Shown piece by piece: positions 1 through 10,700 of a stretch of DNA of 64,000 nucleotides. Below the pieces are notes generated by a model. That model was not told the origin of the DNA and did no database searches. It saw nothing but the letters and a program-made list of their open reading frames with translations. The DNA comes from Paraescarpia echinospica (lineage: Eukaryota; Annelida; Polychaeta; Sabellida; Siboglinidae): positions 63,152,076-63,216,075 of the forward strand of contig CM034535.1 in the NCBI GenBank assembly GCA_020002185.1, written 5' to 3'. Position numbers and translations under genes: made by a program. Every line of letters begins with the position of its first letter. Position 1 is the first letter of the stretch.

Positions 1-8
1 ATCCAATC

Positions 9-332
9 ATGGCAGCCGTACACGTTTGGGGTAATGCTTGGGCAAACAAGAGTGTCTGCTTTTTTACGGATAATGAAGCACTTGTTCCGGTAATTAATAA
101 CCAGACGTCACGCGAACCCCACATCATGGCTTTACTTCGCCCACTGGTATTGGCTTGCCTGCATTATAATATCAATTTTGCAGCGCGCCACATTCCAGGG
201 CGATTTAACACTCTCACTGATAAGTTATCCCGTTCACAGGTGGACAGGTTCCGGGAATTGGCGCCATGGGCAGAAGTCAACCCAGTGAGGGTGCCTTACC
301 GGGTGTCCCCGGCCGGCTTAGGGACTCTTTGA
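9..332 (+). CDS. RNase H carboxy end of DIRS-type RT/RH polyprotein (5' partial)
   Basis: Reads FFTDNEALVPVINNQTS and later FAARHIPGRFNTLTDKLSR, the D-N-E-A and H.PG..N...D.LSR blocks of the RNase H domain in DIRS-like elements. The first Met is internal; the frame surely continues left of the window. It overlaps the recombinase frame by 67 bp in another frame, a usual arrangement in this group. Confidence 0.82.
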   Translation: MAAVHVWGNAWANKSVCFFTDNEALVPVINNQTSREPHIMALLRPLVLACLHYNINFAARHIPGRFNTLTDKLSRSQVDRFRELAPWAEVNPVRVPYRVSPAGLGTL

Positions 333-1216
333 ACCAGCTACTGCAGGCTTCTATAGCGCCGTCGTCACGTGCTCATTATGAACGGTCTTGGAACAAGTTT
401 GTTTTGTTTAATGCTTCGCTTGGTTTATCTTCGCAGCTGCCGGCTTCAGTGTCGACAATGTTACTCTTTATAGCACATCTGCATTCTAGTGGAGCTGCCC
501 CAGCATCCATTGTGTCAATTGTGTCAGCCGTTGCTTATTTTCACAAGATTCATGGTTTTGATGACCCATCTAAGTGTTTTATTGTAGCCAAGGCCTTGGC
601 AGGTGCTCGTAATCTTGGATCTGTCCCTGATGTCCGCCTGCCTGTCACTCTGCCTATTCTCACTCGTCTTGTGCTTGCATTGCCCACCGTGTTTACATCC
701 CGTTATAAATGTCTAATGCTCCGTGCCATGATGGTGCTAGCTTTCAAGGCTTATTTGCGAGTGGGAGAAATGGTACCGCGATCAAGGAATCAGGTAGGGG
801 GATGTTTGCAGTTGGGTGACATGTTAATGTCAGGAGATCTAATATCAATTTCCTTCCGTCGCTTCAAACATAGCACGCGGCAGGGTCCGCAGTCTCTCCA
901 GGTGAGAGGTGAGTGCATCCCTGGTTCACCCATATACCTTGCTTCCTTTATGAGAGAGTTTCAGTTAGGTAGAGGTCAGATACAATCATCTTTATTTGCC
1001 TATGCGGATGGCTCCCCAATGCTACGCAGTGAATTTGATGTGTCTTTAAAGCGATTGCTGGGTTTCTGTGGATATCAAACTAGTGCCTTTAAGGGCCACA
1101 GCTTCCGCATTGGGGCAGCTACCGCAGCAGCATTGCGGGGTGAATCTGACGCGCAGATAAGAGCGGCAGGCAGATGGACATCAGATGCTTTTAAGAAGTA
1201 CATCAGAATAGCTTAA
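266..1216 (+). CDS. Tyrosine recombinase of DIRS/Ngaro-type retrotransposon
   Basis: 316 codons, intact. A SAM-like amino half (SRAHYERSWNKF) is followed by the catalytic half: LRVGEM carries the first Arg, GHSFRIGAATAAA the H-x-x-R pair, and GRWTSDAFKKYIR the nucleophilic Tyr. These are the R..HxxR..Y residues of the family. It catalyses strand exchange for insertion of the circular cDNA. The real start may lie in the overlapping upstream frame. Confidence 0.88.
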   Translation: MGRSQPSEGALPGVPGRLRDSLNQLLQASIAPSSRAHYERSWNKFVLFNASLGLSSQLPASVSTMLLFIAHLHSSGAAPASIVSIVSAVAYFHKIHGFDDPSKCFIVAKALAGARNLGSVPDVRLPVTLPILTRLVLALPTVFTSRYKCLMLRAMMVLAFKAYLRVGEMVPRSRNQVGGCLQLGDMLMSGDLISISFRRFKHSTRQGPQSLQVRGECIPGSPIYLASFMREFQLGRGQIQSSLFAYADGSPMLRSEFDVSLKRLLGFCGYQTSAFKGHSFRIGAATAAALRGESDAQIRAAGRWTSDAFKKYIRIA

Positions 1217-1283
1217 AAGGATAATATGATTTCGGTTAGGCCTGGTTTGTTTATGTGGGGGGGTCACATGTTCGGTGACCTGT

Positions 1284-1706
1284 GGCGAAATACCCCCACA
1301 TTTGGTATTAGTATAATTGTAGATTTAGTGTTTTTGGCAGCAGATAGCGTGGTATTCAGAAAGGCACTTTTTAGTTAATCATGTTGGCTTAGTTAATCAT
1401 GTTGGCTTTAAAATTAACTCTACACATAACAAGCTCTGCTGTGATTACATGTCATTCCTTTCAATTGTTCTAGGAATACCGCTGCTGCTTTATATGTTGA
1501 AATGTGGGCTCTAACAGCCTGATGTTCAGGAGACTAGTATGGGCTCAGTCACAGGCCTGGCATTGGGTTGTAGAGTCCACATTTCTTTCATTTAAATATT
1601 ACAGTGTGCCAAAAAGGCTTATACACTGGTTACCCATAATAAACAAACGTCATCCATTTGGCCTTTTTCATATCTATATTTGTCTCCGTGTTGTTGCTTG
1701 CATAAA
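1284..1706 (+). repeat. B1 copy of split direct repeat
   Basis: About 423 bp, apparently identical to 2167-2589. It holds a 19-bp internal tandem (ttagttaatcatgttggct) and a long-range hairpin with 15-nt arms at 1499-1513 and 1571-1585. Confidence 0.85.
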
Positions 1707-2166
1707 TGATGGTGTGCACATCTGGCACAGCCGATTTGCATACTGGACTTTGTGCAAGACAACAGCACATGGAGGCCTCCCATTAGAGGAGGCTAATTTA
1801 TGCAAGGACATGTTAATTACTCCCGTGGGGAGAATCAAATCAACCAATCAGCGCGCACTGGCGCGCGTCCCTCAGGAGAATCCTAAGCTTATCCCGCACT
1901 CCGTTTGCGAAAGCATAAAGGGGCAGACGTTTGTCTAATTTGACCCACCCGCCTCCCTACTTTTCGTCCAGGAATGTTTGATGTATAGTCATGATTTGTG
2001 CATCGTTATTGGAAAGGGGTTGCTGGTCTCGATGCTTTCCCCACATTTATAGTTGATTGTGAGCATAGGGTTTGCACCGGATGTGTTCACGGGGTTTTAT
2101 TGCAAGAGATGTCGCATGCCTTTTTCCACTTTCGATTTAGGAATAGTATGTAATTGTATATATCGG
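1707..2166 (+). repeat. A2 segment between the two B repeats, promoter-like
   Basis: About 460 bp unique in this window; in split-repeat elements it should recur as A1 at the 5' end. It contains an octamer ATTTGCAT (1734-1741), a CCAAT box (1844-1848) and CATAAAG (1914-1920), so it could carry the element's promoter (inference). A 144-codon open frame crosses B1 into A2 but has no recognisable product. Confidence 0.6.
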
Positions 2167-2589
2167 GGCGAAATACCCCCACATTTGGTATTAGTATAAT
2201 TGTAGATTTAGTGTTTTTGGCAGCAGATAGCGTGGTATTCAGAAAGGCACTTTTTAGTTAATCATGTTGGCTTAGTTAATCATGTTGGCTTTAAAATTAA
2301 CTCTACACATAACAAGCTCTGCTGTGATTACATGTCATTCCTTTCAATTGTTCTAGGAATACCGCTGCTGCTTTATATGTTGAAATGTGGGCTCTAACAG
2401 CCTGATGTTCAGGAGACTAGTATGGGCTCAGTCACAGGCCTGGCATTGGGTTGTAGAGTCCACATTTCTTTCATTTAAATATTACAGTGTGCCAAAAAGG
2501 CTTATACACTGGTTACCCATAATAAACAAACGTCATCCATTTGGCCTTTTTCATATCTATATTTGTCTCCGTGTTGTTGCTTGCATAAA
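2167..2589 (+). repeat. B2 copy of split direct repeat, 3' end of the element
   Basis: Direct copy of 1284-1706 at an offset of 883 bp. The match stops at ttgcataaa, which I take as the element's 3' border. Confidence 0.85.
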
Positions 2590-3086
2590 ACAAATTTGTA
2601 GTGGAATATAGACGAAAATAGAACAAATATGCAACATAATGCTACACATAATTCTGAGCACGGTCAGAAACTGTTTGCAAAGAGTTAAATAGACTTGTTT
2701 AGATTGTTTCTGTGCTAAAATGCTTGCATTTGTGAGATTGCTGGGCTAAACGCATGGAATAATCATATCCACTAATTCCAGGGGGAAATCTTCACATATA
2801 CTCTTAGCAAAACAATCTACAAATTATGATATAGGATTTTTGTAGATAGTTTTCTATAAAATATTTTATACTATAAAATTCTACAGAATCTTCACTATTC
2901 CACAGTTTTCTATAACATATCAGCTCAGTAGATTTCTACAGAAATCTATAAATGTCTATAAAAATGTATGGAATGTATCATGAGTGTTAGTCTTGACAAA
3001 ATGAGTCATATGTCAAAAAATTACAAAACTGAGTTATCAATACCACAGGAAAAAAGATATGTTAAGCTTTCCAATGGTGCATAAAA
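2590..3086. other. AT-rich spacer, no gene seen
   Basis: Very AT-rich, with imperfect runs of ctataaa/tctacag between about 2830 and 2960. No exon with plausible borders was found on either strand. Confidence 0.5.
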
Positions 3087-4030
3087 CATGGACCTCGCTC
3101 ACTCATAGCTAAAGTTGTGTCACAGTGAACAATGACCTCGTTCACTCATAGCCAAAGTTATGTCACAGTGAACATGGACCTAGCTCACTCAGCCAAAGTT
3201 ATGTCACAATGAAAATGGACCTAACTCACTCATAGCCAGTTATGTCACAGTGAACATGGACCTAGCTCACTCATAGCCAAAGTTATGTCACAGTGAACGT
3301 GGACCTAATTCACTCATAGCCAGTTATGTCACAGTGAACATGGACCTAGCTCACTCATAGCCAAAGTTATGTCACAGTGAACGTGGACCTAGCTCACTCA
3401 TAGCCAAAGTTATGTCACAGTGAACGTGGACCTAGCTCACTCATAGCCAAAGTTATGTCACAGTGAACGTGGACCTAGCTCACTCACAGCCAAAGTTATG
3501 TCACAGTGAACGTGGACCTAGCTCACTCATAGCCAAAGTTATGACACAGTGAACATGGACCTAGCTCACTCATAGCCAAAGTTAAGTCACAGTGAACATA
3601 GACCTAGCTCACTCATAGCCAAAGTTATGTCACAGTGAACATGGACCTAGCTAACTCATAGCCAAAGTTATGTCACAGTGAACATGGACCTAGCTCACTC
3701 ATAGCCAAAGTTATGACACAGTGAACATGGACCTAGCTCACTCATAGTCAAAGTTAAGTCACAGTGAACATGGACCTAGCTCACTCATAGCCAAAGTTAT
3801 GTCACAGTGAACGTGGACCTAGTTCACTCAAAGCCAAAGTTATGTCACAGTGAACATGGACCTAGCTCACTCATAGCCAAAGTTATGACACAGTGAACAT
3901 GGACCTAGCTCACTCATAGCCAAAGTTAAGTCACAGTGAACATGGACCTAGCTCACTCATAGCCAAAGTTATGTCACAGTGAACATGGACCTAGCTAACT
4001 CATAGCCAAAGTTATGTCACAGTGAACATG
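3087..4030. repeat. 43-bp minisatellite, about 22 copies, with higher-order structure
   Basis: The unit reads catggacctagctcactca then tagccaaagttatgtcacagtgaa with small variants. Marker variants (atgacac, then aagtcac, then a ctaact unit) recur near 3541, 3713 and 3885, about 172 bp or four units apart, so blocks of four were duplicated after the array formed. No open frame persists. Confidence 0.9.
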
Positions 4031-4437
4031 ACTGGGGGAGAAATGTTCAAAATAAGAAAAATGCAGTTGAAGTTCATGTACATGTCTACACATGTTTACT
4101 TCTAATTACCTTAGTTACACTTAACAAATTTCTCTGAAATTTTGCATAGTGTTGGCTAATGGCATGTTGCAAAAAGAGTGTAAATATGAATCAAATATAT
4201 AACAAATTAATAATATTATGACCAAAAAGCAGTAAATATAATCGTCCCCACTTTTAAGGTTTAGCCTCAGTTATATATAGTGTAATGCGTCAGCGGGTAG
4301 TGTTGGTTTTAGATTTGGTGTGGTTGACTGGTGTGCTTGGCTAGTATTATACTGTGCAGTAGGTCTATGGTAATTTTAGCAGTAATGACATTGTTTGATA
4401 TATGATATCATGTATACCACAATACTGCTTGTTTTAT

Positions 4438-4615
4438 GTGCCGAAATGTGGGCTCGGTCAACCTGAGGTACAGGAGACTAGCATGGGCTCAGTCACAGGC
4501 CTGGCCTTGGGATGTCGAGCCCACATTTCTCTCTTATCACGTTAATAAATAAACGTCATTCATTTGGCCTTTTTTCATCACTATATGGGACTCTGTGTTG
4601 TTGCTTGCATAAATA
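4438..4615 (+). repeat. Diverged relative of the B repeat, with conserved hairpin
   Basis: About 180 bp similar to 1495-1706: both share the aggagacta(g)-atgggctcagtcacaggcctgg core and the end ttgttgcttgcataaat. The hairpin arms (4443-4456 and 4516-4529) pair perfectly although their sequence differs from B1/B2. Probably a remnant of a related element. Confidence 0.75.
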
Positions 4616-5711
4616 ACTATAGTAAATAAATAAGCCCTTTTATAACATAGCGTAATCCCTGCAGAGACAAACGCCCTATAACAACCGAGCAACAACATAA
4701 CATGATATCGACACAGGAGAATATAATGGAATTTTCTATAATAGCTGTATGTAGATAGTTTAACACCTAAGCTTCGTGGCTTTATCAACTTAATCGTCCA
4801 TCTACAAGGGCCAGGTCCTGACATCGAAGGCTACAGCAAGTGATCGAACATCGCTATGCCTACGTTGTCATTCCAAATTCGGCTGTTTTGCTTCTATTTC
4901 TCTGTTCGATGCATTCGAAATACACTCCCACGTCACGCTCATTGTCAAAGATATATTTCGCAAACTGTTTACAGAGATAATCGCAACAGTATCAGAGTAA
5001 TTTGGAATGTTTACTAACGACACACACATCGCTACTGTACGTTGTTTACAGTTAGCGAGGCCAAGAAAGAGCGCACTGCGCATGTGCTAGGCGAGTAAGC
5101 CAATGAACCTGTATCAGTCACGAGGTCAGTGGCAGTCAACTTTTGTTTACAGATAGGCCTTTGTGTCAGGCATTACTATTGGCTAAAGTTGACGTAAACA
5201 GGGAATTTCCTGCCTCCTTGTTATCACTAGTATGAAGTAAATTAGTAGTTATCCTTCAAAAATTGTCTAAATTTGACAATGTTTGCGACTTGTCCGCCAC
5301 CTTTAGTTTCGATTTACATATGGGTAGCCGACTTCTACATCGAATAACAAATGAACGGCACTGATTTGGCGATTCCTACGTATTTCCCAATGACGACAAG
5401 ATACTGACGTCATTCAATGTTAATCGACCAATAGAGATCCATAACACTACGGCGTAGGATTTCCGCGCCAAGTGCAGACTATGACTAGAATAGTATCCCG
5501 GATAAAATGGGTTAAAATATCATTTGAATACAGATTCAAAATCGTCAAAAATCACCACGCAATGAAAAAAACAGTGTTTTCTCGAAATCAAGTTCGCTGA
5601 CATCTGACTCACTTTGTTACGTTTCGACACATATATTAATGATAATAACAACATCAGTGATGTGTCAGCACAGTCACTGAAGACACTAACAAGTACATCG
5701 AAAGGCTGTAC
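4616..5711. other. Intron of the host gene beyond exon 35, no exon seen
   Basis: Open frames at 4537-5083 on the minus strand show no domain, no cysteine pattern and no matching splice sites. No SVEP1-type pentraxin or CCP exon was found here. Confidence 0.5.
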
Positions 5712-5921
5712 CTGCTACGTATCCATGGTTGCACACACAGACAGGGTTGTTGAGTACGCCATCAAAGCAGGTTCCTGTGGCTCCACAAGGCTTCGAGGAA
5801 CAGACATCCATCCTCATGCTACAGTCGGTGCCAGTGAGTCCCTCAGGACATTGACATGTAAAGCCGTTGACACCGTCCACACACTTGCCTCCGTACAGAC
5901 ACGGATTGGACGCACATTCAT
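5712..5921 (-). CDS. Exon 35: EGF 7 and most of EGF 8; gene continues beyond the left edge
   Basis: tcgttttag acceptor, gtacag donor, phase 1 to 1. Reads [17 protein letters not shown], then [19 protein letters not shown] and [11 protein letters not shown]...[10 protein letters not shown]. Two EGFs share one exon and the second lacks its last Cys, so another exon must follow. In SVEP1 the EGF array leads to a pentraxin domain. None was found between here and position 1. Confidence 0.88.
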
Positions 5922-7716
5922 CTAAAACGACAACAACAAACTTAGCTTCCTCCTGCATCGTAACAGTTTGTGTAAAGAATGCATGCAACAACATGTAATG
6001 GTCACTGAAACTACAAAAACAACAATATGGATTAAAAAGGTCTTTTAGTTTTGTTTCGATTATAGCGTGTTGTTTATGTGTTACTATCTGAGTAACCTGG
6101 CTTTGAACGGGGAAGACATTTTCATATAAAGCCGCATCTATACCAGTGGATATCTATAAATTCAATCTTAGGGAGTGCTTCCTAAATCCTGTGCACTGTA
6201 ATGTGACCCAATCATTTGTGCTGAAATGTGATCCCCATTTTGTAAAGACAAATTAGTGTTGGCATAATTCTGAACATTGAAAATTTACCTATCACCAACA
6301 CTTATAATCAGGCCTACCCCAAAAACCCAATGCATTAAAAAATTATTATATGTATAATGATAACAAATAAAACTCAGCAAGATCCAAATCCCACAATGAC
6401 CCACAGGTGAAATAAAATATAAAAATCTATGAACCACCCTAATGAGACCGCTGCCCCATACATGCAAAACTGATGTTTGCAGCATAGTATTATTTGTAAA
6501 GCCTACATCGAAGAGATACACTGCTCGTAGATAGCTACAATGTTATTATGTAATGCCACACATTCTTGCTTCACCAGAAATAGCATGCTCTCATCTGGCT
6601 GATAACCACTAAATGCTGATGTGATCAGCGACAGGCATAGCTGATGCAGCGTTATGCATTTGTGATTTTCAAATACCAATAAAATATTAAATATTGAGTC
6701 TCCAAGATCCCTATCCCACAGGTGAAATTTTAAAAAGTATAAATCTACAAACCACCTGGAAGATTCCAATCCCACACATGCAAAACCGTTGGAGGTATGC
6801 TGGACAGACAGAGACCCACAATCTGTTTTATAGTATAGATGACATCTCGTTACACCAGTTACCCTTGCATGCAGTGGTGAATGTGGTCTTAATATACAGC
6901 GTATTATGTCATCTATATATGTCATGATAAACGATTACTTATTACTTACTGATGTTTGTTTGGCATGTTTCACCCAGAAAGCCTTCTGGACAGGCACACT
7001 GCCTCAGTTGGTTGTTGATCTTGATGCAAGTTCCATGATTATTGCACGGCTTTTTTTTACAAATGTCTTCAGTTTCAGCACACCTGTTAGATATAAACAT
7101 TGTATCAATGTATTTGCTAGTATATATTGATACTAATTAGAAATTATACTATCAATCTGCATTAACAGAAACCTTCACAAATGAAAAGTACTAAGTGGAT
7201 AATTGAAACAAGTTTGCTCCATCAGTTTGGTTTATTTATATTTTTATTCACAGTATCAATATTGCTTTTCATTAACACTGTACTTACAGTTGTCCAGTAA
7301 AACCATCAGGACAAAGGCACTTGTAGTCGTCAATAAGATCCTGACATTTGCCTCCGTTCAGACATGTAATCGATGCACAATTATCTGGATCAGATTCACA
7401 CCGACGGCCAGAGTAACCTGAACAGACAAACACATGACCTCAGCACATAGCAACACAAACTATATAAAAATGACTGACACTGTAAAAGGCATCTTTTGAT
7501 ATCAACATTCATTATCGTATATGAATTTCTATCATTAGGTCAGGATAACACAAATTCACAAAATTATTAAAAGATACTGAATCAATGTGGTCTGTTGCTT
7601 CAAGTTTTTGTTATTCACCTGGTAGTATTAATTTACCCAGGTATATGTTTAGACTATTTCAGAACATGTTAACTTCTTATGTTAATATAAAGTATTTCTT
7701 AACAGAATGAGTACAC

Positions 7717-7780
<64 letters not shown>

Positions 7781-10700
7781 GATCAGTCTGTTTCTCTGTA
7801 GGTCTGTCACTAAGTGCGTACTGCAAAAAAGCACGAACCTGTAGGACAAATACACTTGTAGCCATTAAGCTCCGTGTTGCAAGTGCCACCGTTATAACAA
7901 GGATTTGACTCACAGAAGGAGATCTCAGTGTCACAAAGGTCACCTGTATAGCCTGCAAGGATATGACAAGTATTTGTGTCAACACATGTGTCATCGCCTC
8001 AACTCATGAACAACTCTGACTAATGGTAATTATGATACTAAGCAGCAATCTGGTTTACCATTAACAACAAAACTGTGAGTCTTCAAGAATATACTAGAAT
8101 ATACTGCAAAAATAGTGACACCACTATCCTGCAGTTTTTGATGTCTTTGTCAGCTAAAAAATAAAACTCAATAAATAGTGCTGTGACTAAACAAAATAAA
8201 TAAAATAAAATCTTTAAAAAATATTTTGTTTACCAAAACCATGATTTAGACTGAATCGTGTTTAACATTTAAGTTCCACTGCTATTTGTTGCAACACGTG
8301 CATCTTGGTAGCATCATTTGAAATACATTCTATTCTTAAATTTGCATTTGTGAAAATAATCAAATATCATGTTTTTAAAGGCCATATCCTGGGATAAAAT
8401 GTGCTGTGTTCCATAATAACAAATGATATATGCTCTTTCAGATGATGCTATTGAAAATATGTTTATGAATCGCATAAGAGCGTACAAGATAAAAAGAACT
8501 TCTAAATTTGCTGTCTTACGGAAACTGCCGAGTGGCAGCAGCGTGAGATTATGTGAAGTCACTTGTGGAAAACAGCCGCCAGCCTGGACCGCCCTGACTG
8601 ATTGACAGCCGCCCAGTGCGTGACCCGCCTCGTGTAAACAACTCATAAAATTGCAGCCAGTGGGTTGAGAGCGCTGTCTCTTCTGTTACCGAGACCGGTG
8701 CATACAATGATCAAATATATTTTCGTGACAGTGATGATGACATTTGAGAGATTAATATTGTTTCTGCTGATGTTAGATTGCCTGGTGTTGGTGCGGTGCT
8801 ACGTATACAGGCCGAGGCATGAACCTGTCGAGAGAGTCCGGCAACTGACGGCCGGCTGTTGAGTTTGTTGTGGTGAAATGGCCAGTGGTGTTGTTGTGGT
8901 ACTCGGACGCTTCTTTTGAGACACTTTAAGGACTGTTGATTTATTGACATCTAATTGTATTTTGACACCCATCTTCCACCTCTTAAGATATATCCATCGG
9001 CAGATATTGAACCACAAGTGATGTTATTCGCCGTAGGCGTAGCATGGATCCTGTTCTTTACATACAATATGTTCCATTTTCTGCCGACAAATTGGGTCTT
9101 TGGGGAAGATTTCCAACAAATTTCCAGTCAAACCCTGAATTGCCACAGTTTCTCACAACACATATCTTCAACAATTATTCATGTTAATGATTAAAACAGC
9201 TGAAATATAATTATAATGAAATAACATTTAGCCATGTAGACCGTGTGACCGTGTAACCAGTTCCACGAGTGGCGTCATATATCTGCGCCTTCGGAAAACA
9301 GACATTTCCAGGTTTGCACTGTGACCAGTCACTGTTTAAGACCAATTTATCAATGTTTTGGCAAACATGTGGTTTCGGATTTGTGACAACATTGAATAAC
9401 ACACATGTACAAGTATATTTACATAGTTCTCTGGAAACAACATTTGGACAAGATATGGCCTTTTAAAGAATAGGCTTACTCACTATTTAAGGTCCATCTT
9501 TAACTTCTTGTTTATTCCGACTGTACAGACCAACACATCTTTAACACTGTCCACATCAATAGCATCTACAGTGACATTAATATTAAAAAGATAATATGTG
9601 AGCTAATGTAATGAATCACCTCAATTAAATATAAACTTGTATGTATATTATATCTCATGATTATATATATCTTTCAAACCATACTCCAAAATGACACAGA
9701 CTATGAAGTAACACTTATCTAACTGCTCTACCATCTCTACTATCATTGGACATATTGATGCGGATACAAATATTTCCCCAAATAACATGTAAAACTGCAG
9801 CATAAATGCAGACAAAGTGGGATTGTTAGCGAACTAAGAATAAGACATGTTGACTGATGCAGTAACTTCATAATCCCACTAAACGATAAACTTAAACTTA
9901 CCTGTTGCACAGGTACAGACAACTTTGTGGTACTTTATGCTGCATGTTCCTCCATTTTTGCATGTGTTAGTAGTAGAACACATGTCTGCTTCTGAAAAAG
10001 TAAAACAAATGTGAGTGCAATACCTAAGTGAGTTAAGAATCAGAGAAAAATTGACACATCTGAAAGTTTGGTAAAAGATATAACAGTGGTGAAGAATTGG
10101 CCAGTGATAAATATTCACCTGTTGCATTTAGAATCTTGGCCAACTAATCATGCTGCTATATATTAAAAGTTGGTGGCTACATTGTTGATAAAAAAAAAAT
10201 TATTGTGAGAAAACAATTGACTTACATATTATGATGGTAATTTACATCCTGCAATTTAAAATTGAGGAGGAAACCAATAAGGTAGTTTTTTTTGTAATGG
10301 TGACATTGTCACTCATTAAACCAAGTGAAATAAACTGTAGGCAACAATACCTGTTTTAACAATGTGCTGCTGTACATATCATGTCACACTGTTGTTTACA
10401 ACATATCAAATCTCTGGCCAACATATTACACTGGTCGTAAATTGAACACTGCATCTATTTTCACAACAATCAGTGTGTGGTTTAAATGTATTACCTCCAT
10501 CTTTACAGTTAGCTACATTGATGGTGCCATCTTGGTCTGTATACTTTGTGTCTGCACATTCTATGCATGTTGTCTGCCCTGTTGATGGCTGGTAGAAATG
10601 TTCTGGACATTTGTTGCAGGGTTGGAAGCCAGAATCGGAGTACTGTCCAGCGGGACAGGCATCTGCAGAGAGGAAGACACATTCAGAAATAAGAAATACA

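Larger units (their letters stand above)
1..2589 (+). mobile_element. DIRS/Ngaro-type tyrosine-recombinase retrotransposon, 3' part
   Basis: A fragment of the reverse transcriptase/RNase H polyprotein is followed by a tyrosine recombinase. After that comes a B1-A2-B2 array in which 1284-1706 and 2167-2589 are direct copies 883 bp apart. This split-direct-repeat layout is known for Ngaro/PAT-type YR retrotransposons, which integrate through a circular DNA intermediate rather than an integrase. The 5' end (A1, gag, RT) lies left of the window. The B copies look identical, implying recent activity. Confidence 0.8.

Noticed and set aside
1504..1938. 144-codon frame across B1 and A2, repeated in part at 2387-2611
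   Set aside because: It coincides with the non-coding split repeats and a hairpin; no similarity to an element protein.
7677..7994. Frame with repeated TDRQ
   Set aside because: Translation of the (CTGT)n tract; only the part covered by exon 32 is real, and in another frame.
9211..9402. Minus frame with [12 protein letters not shown] in the exon 31-32 intron
   Set aside because: The phase-1 reading from the plausible acceptor loses the cysteines, and exon 31 to 32 already completes an EGF.
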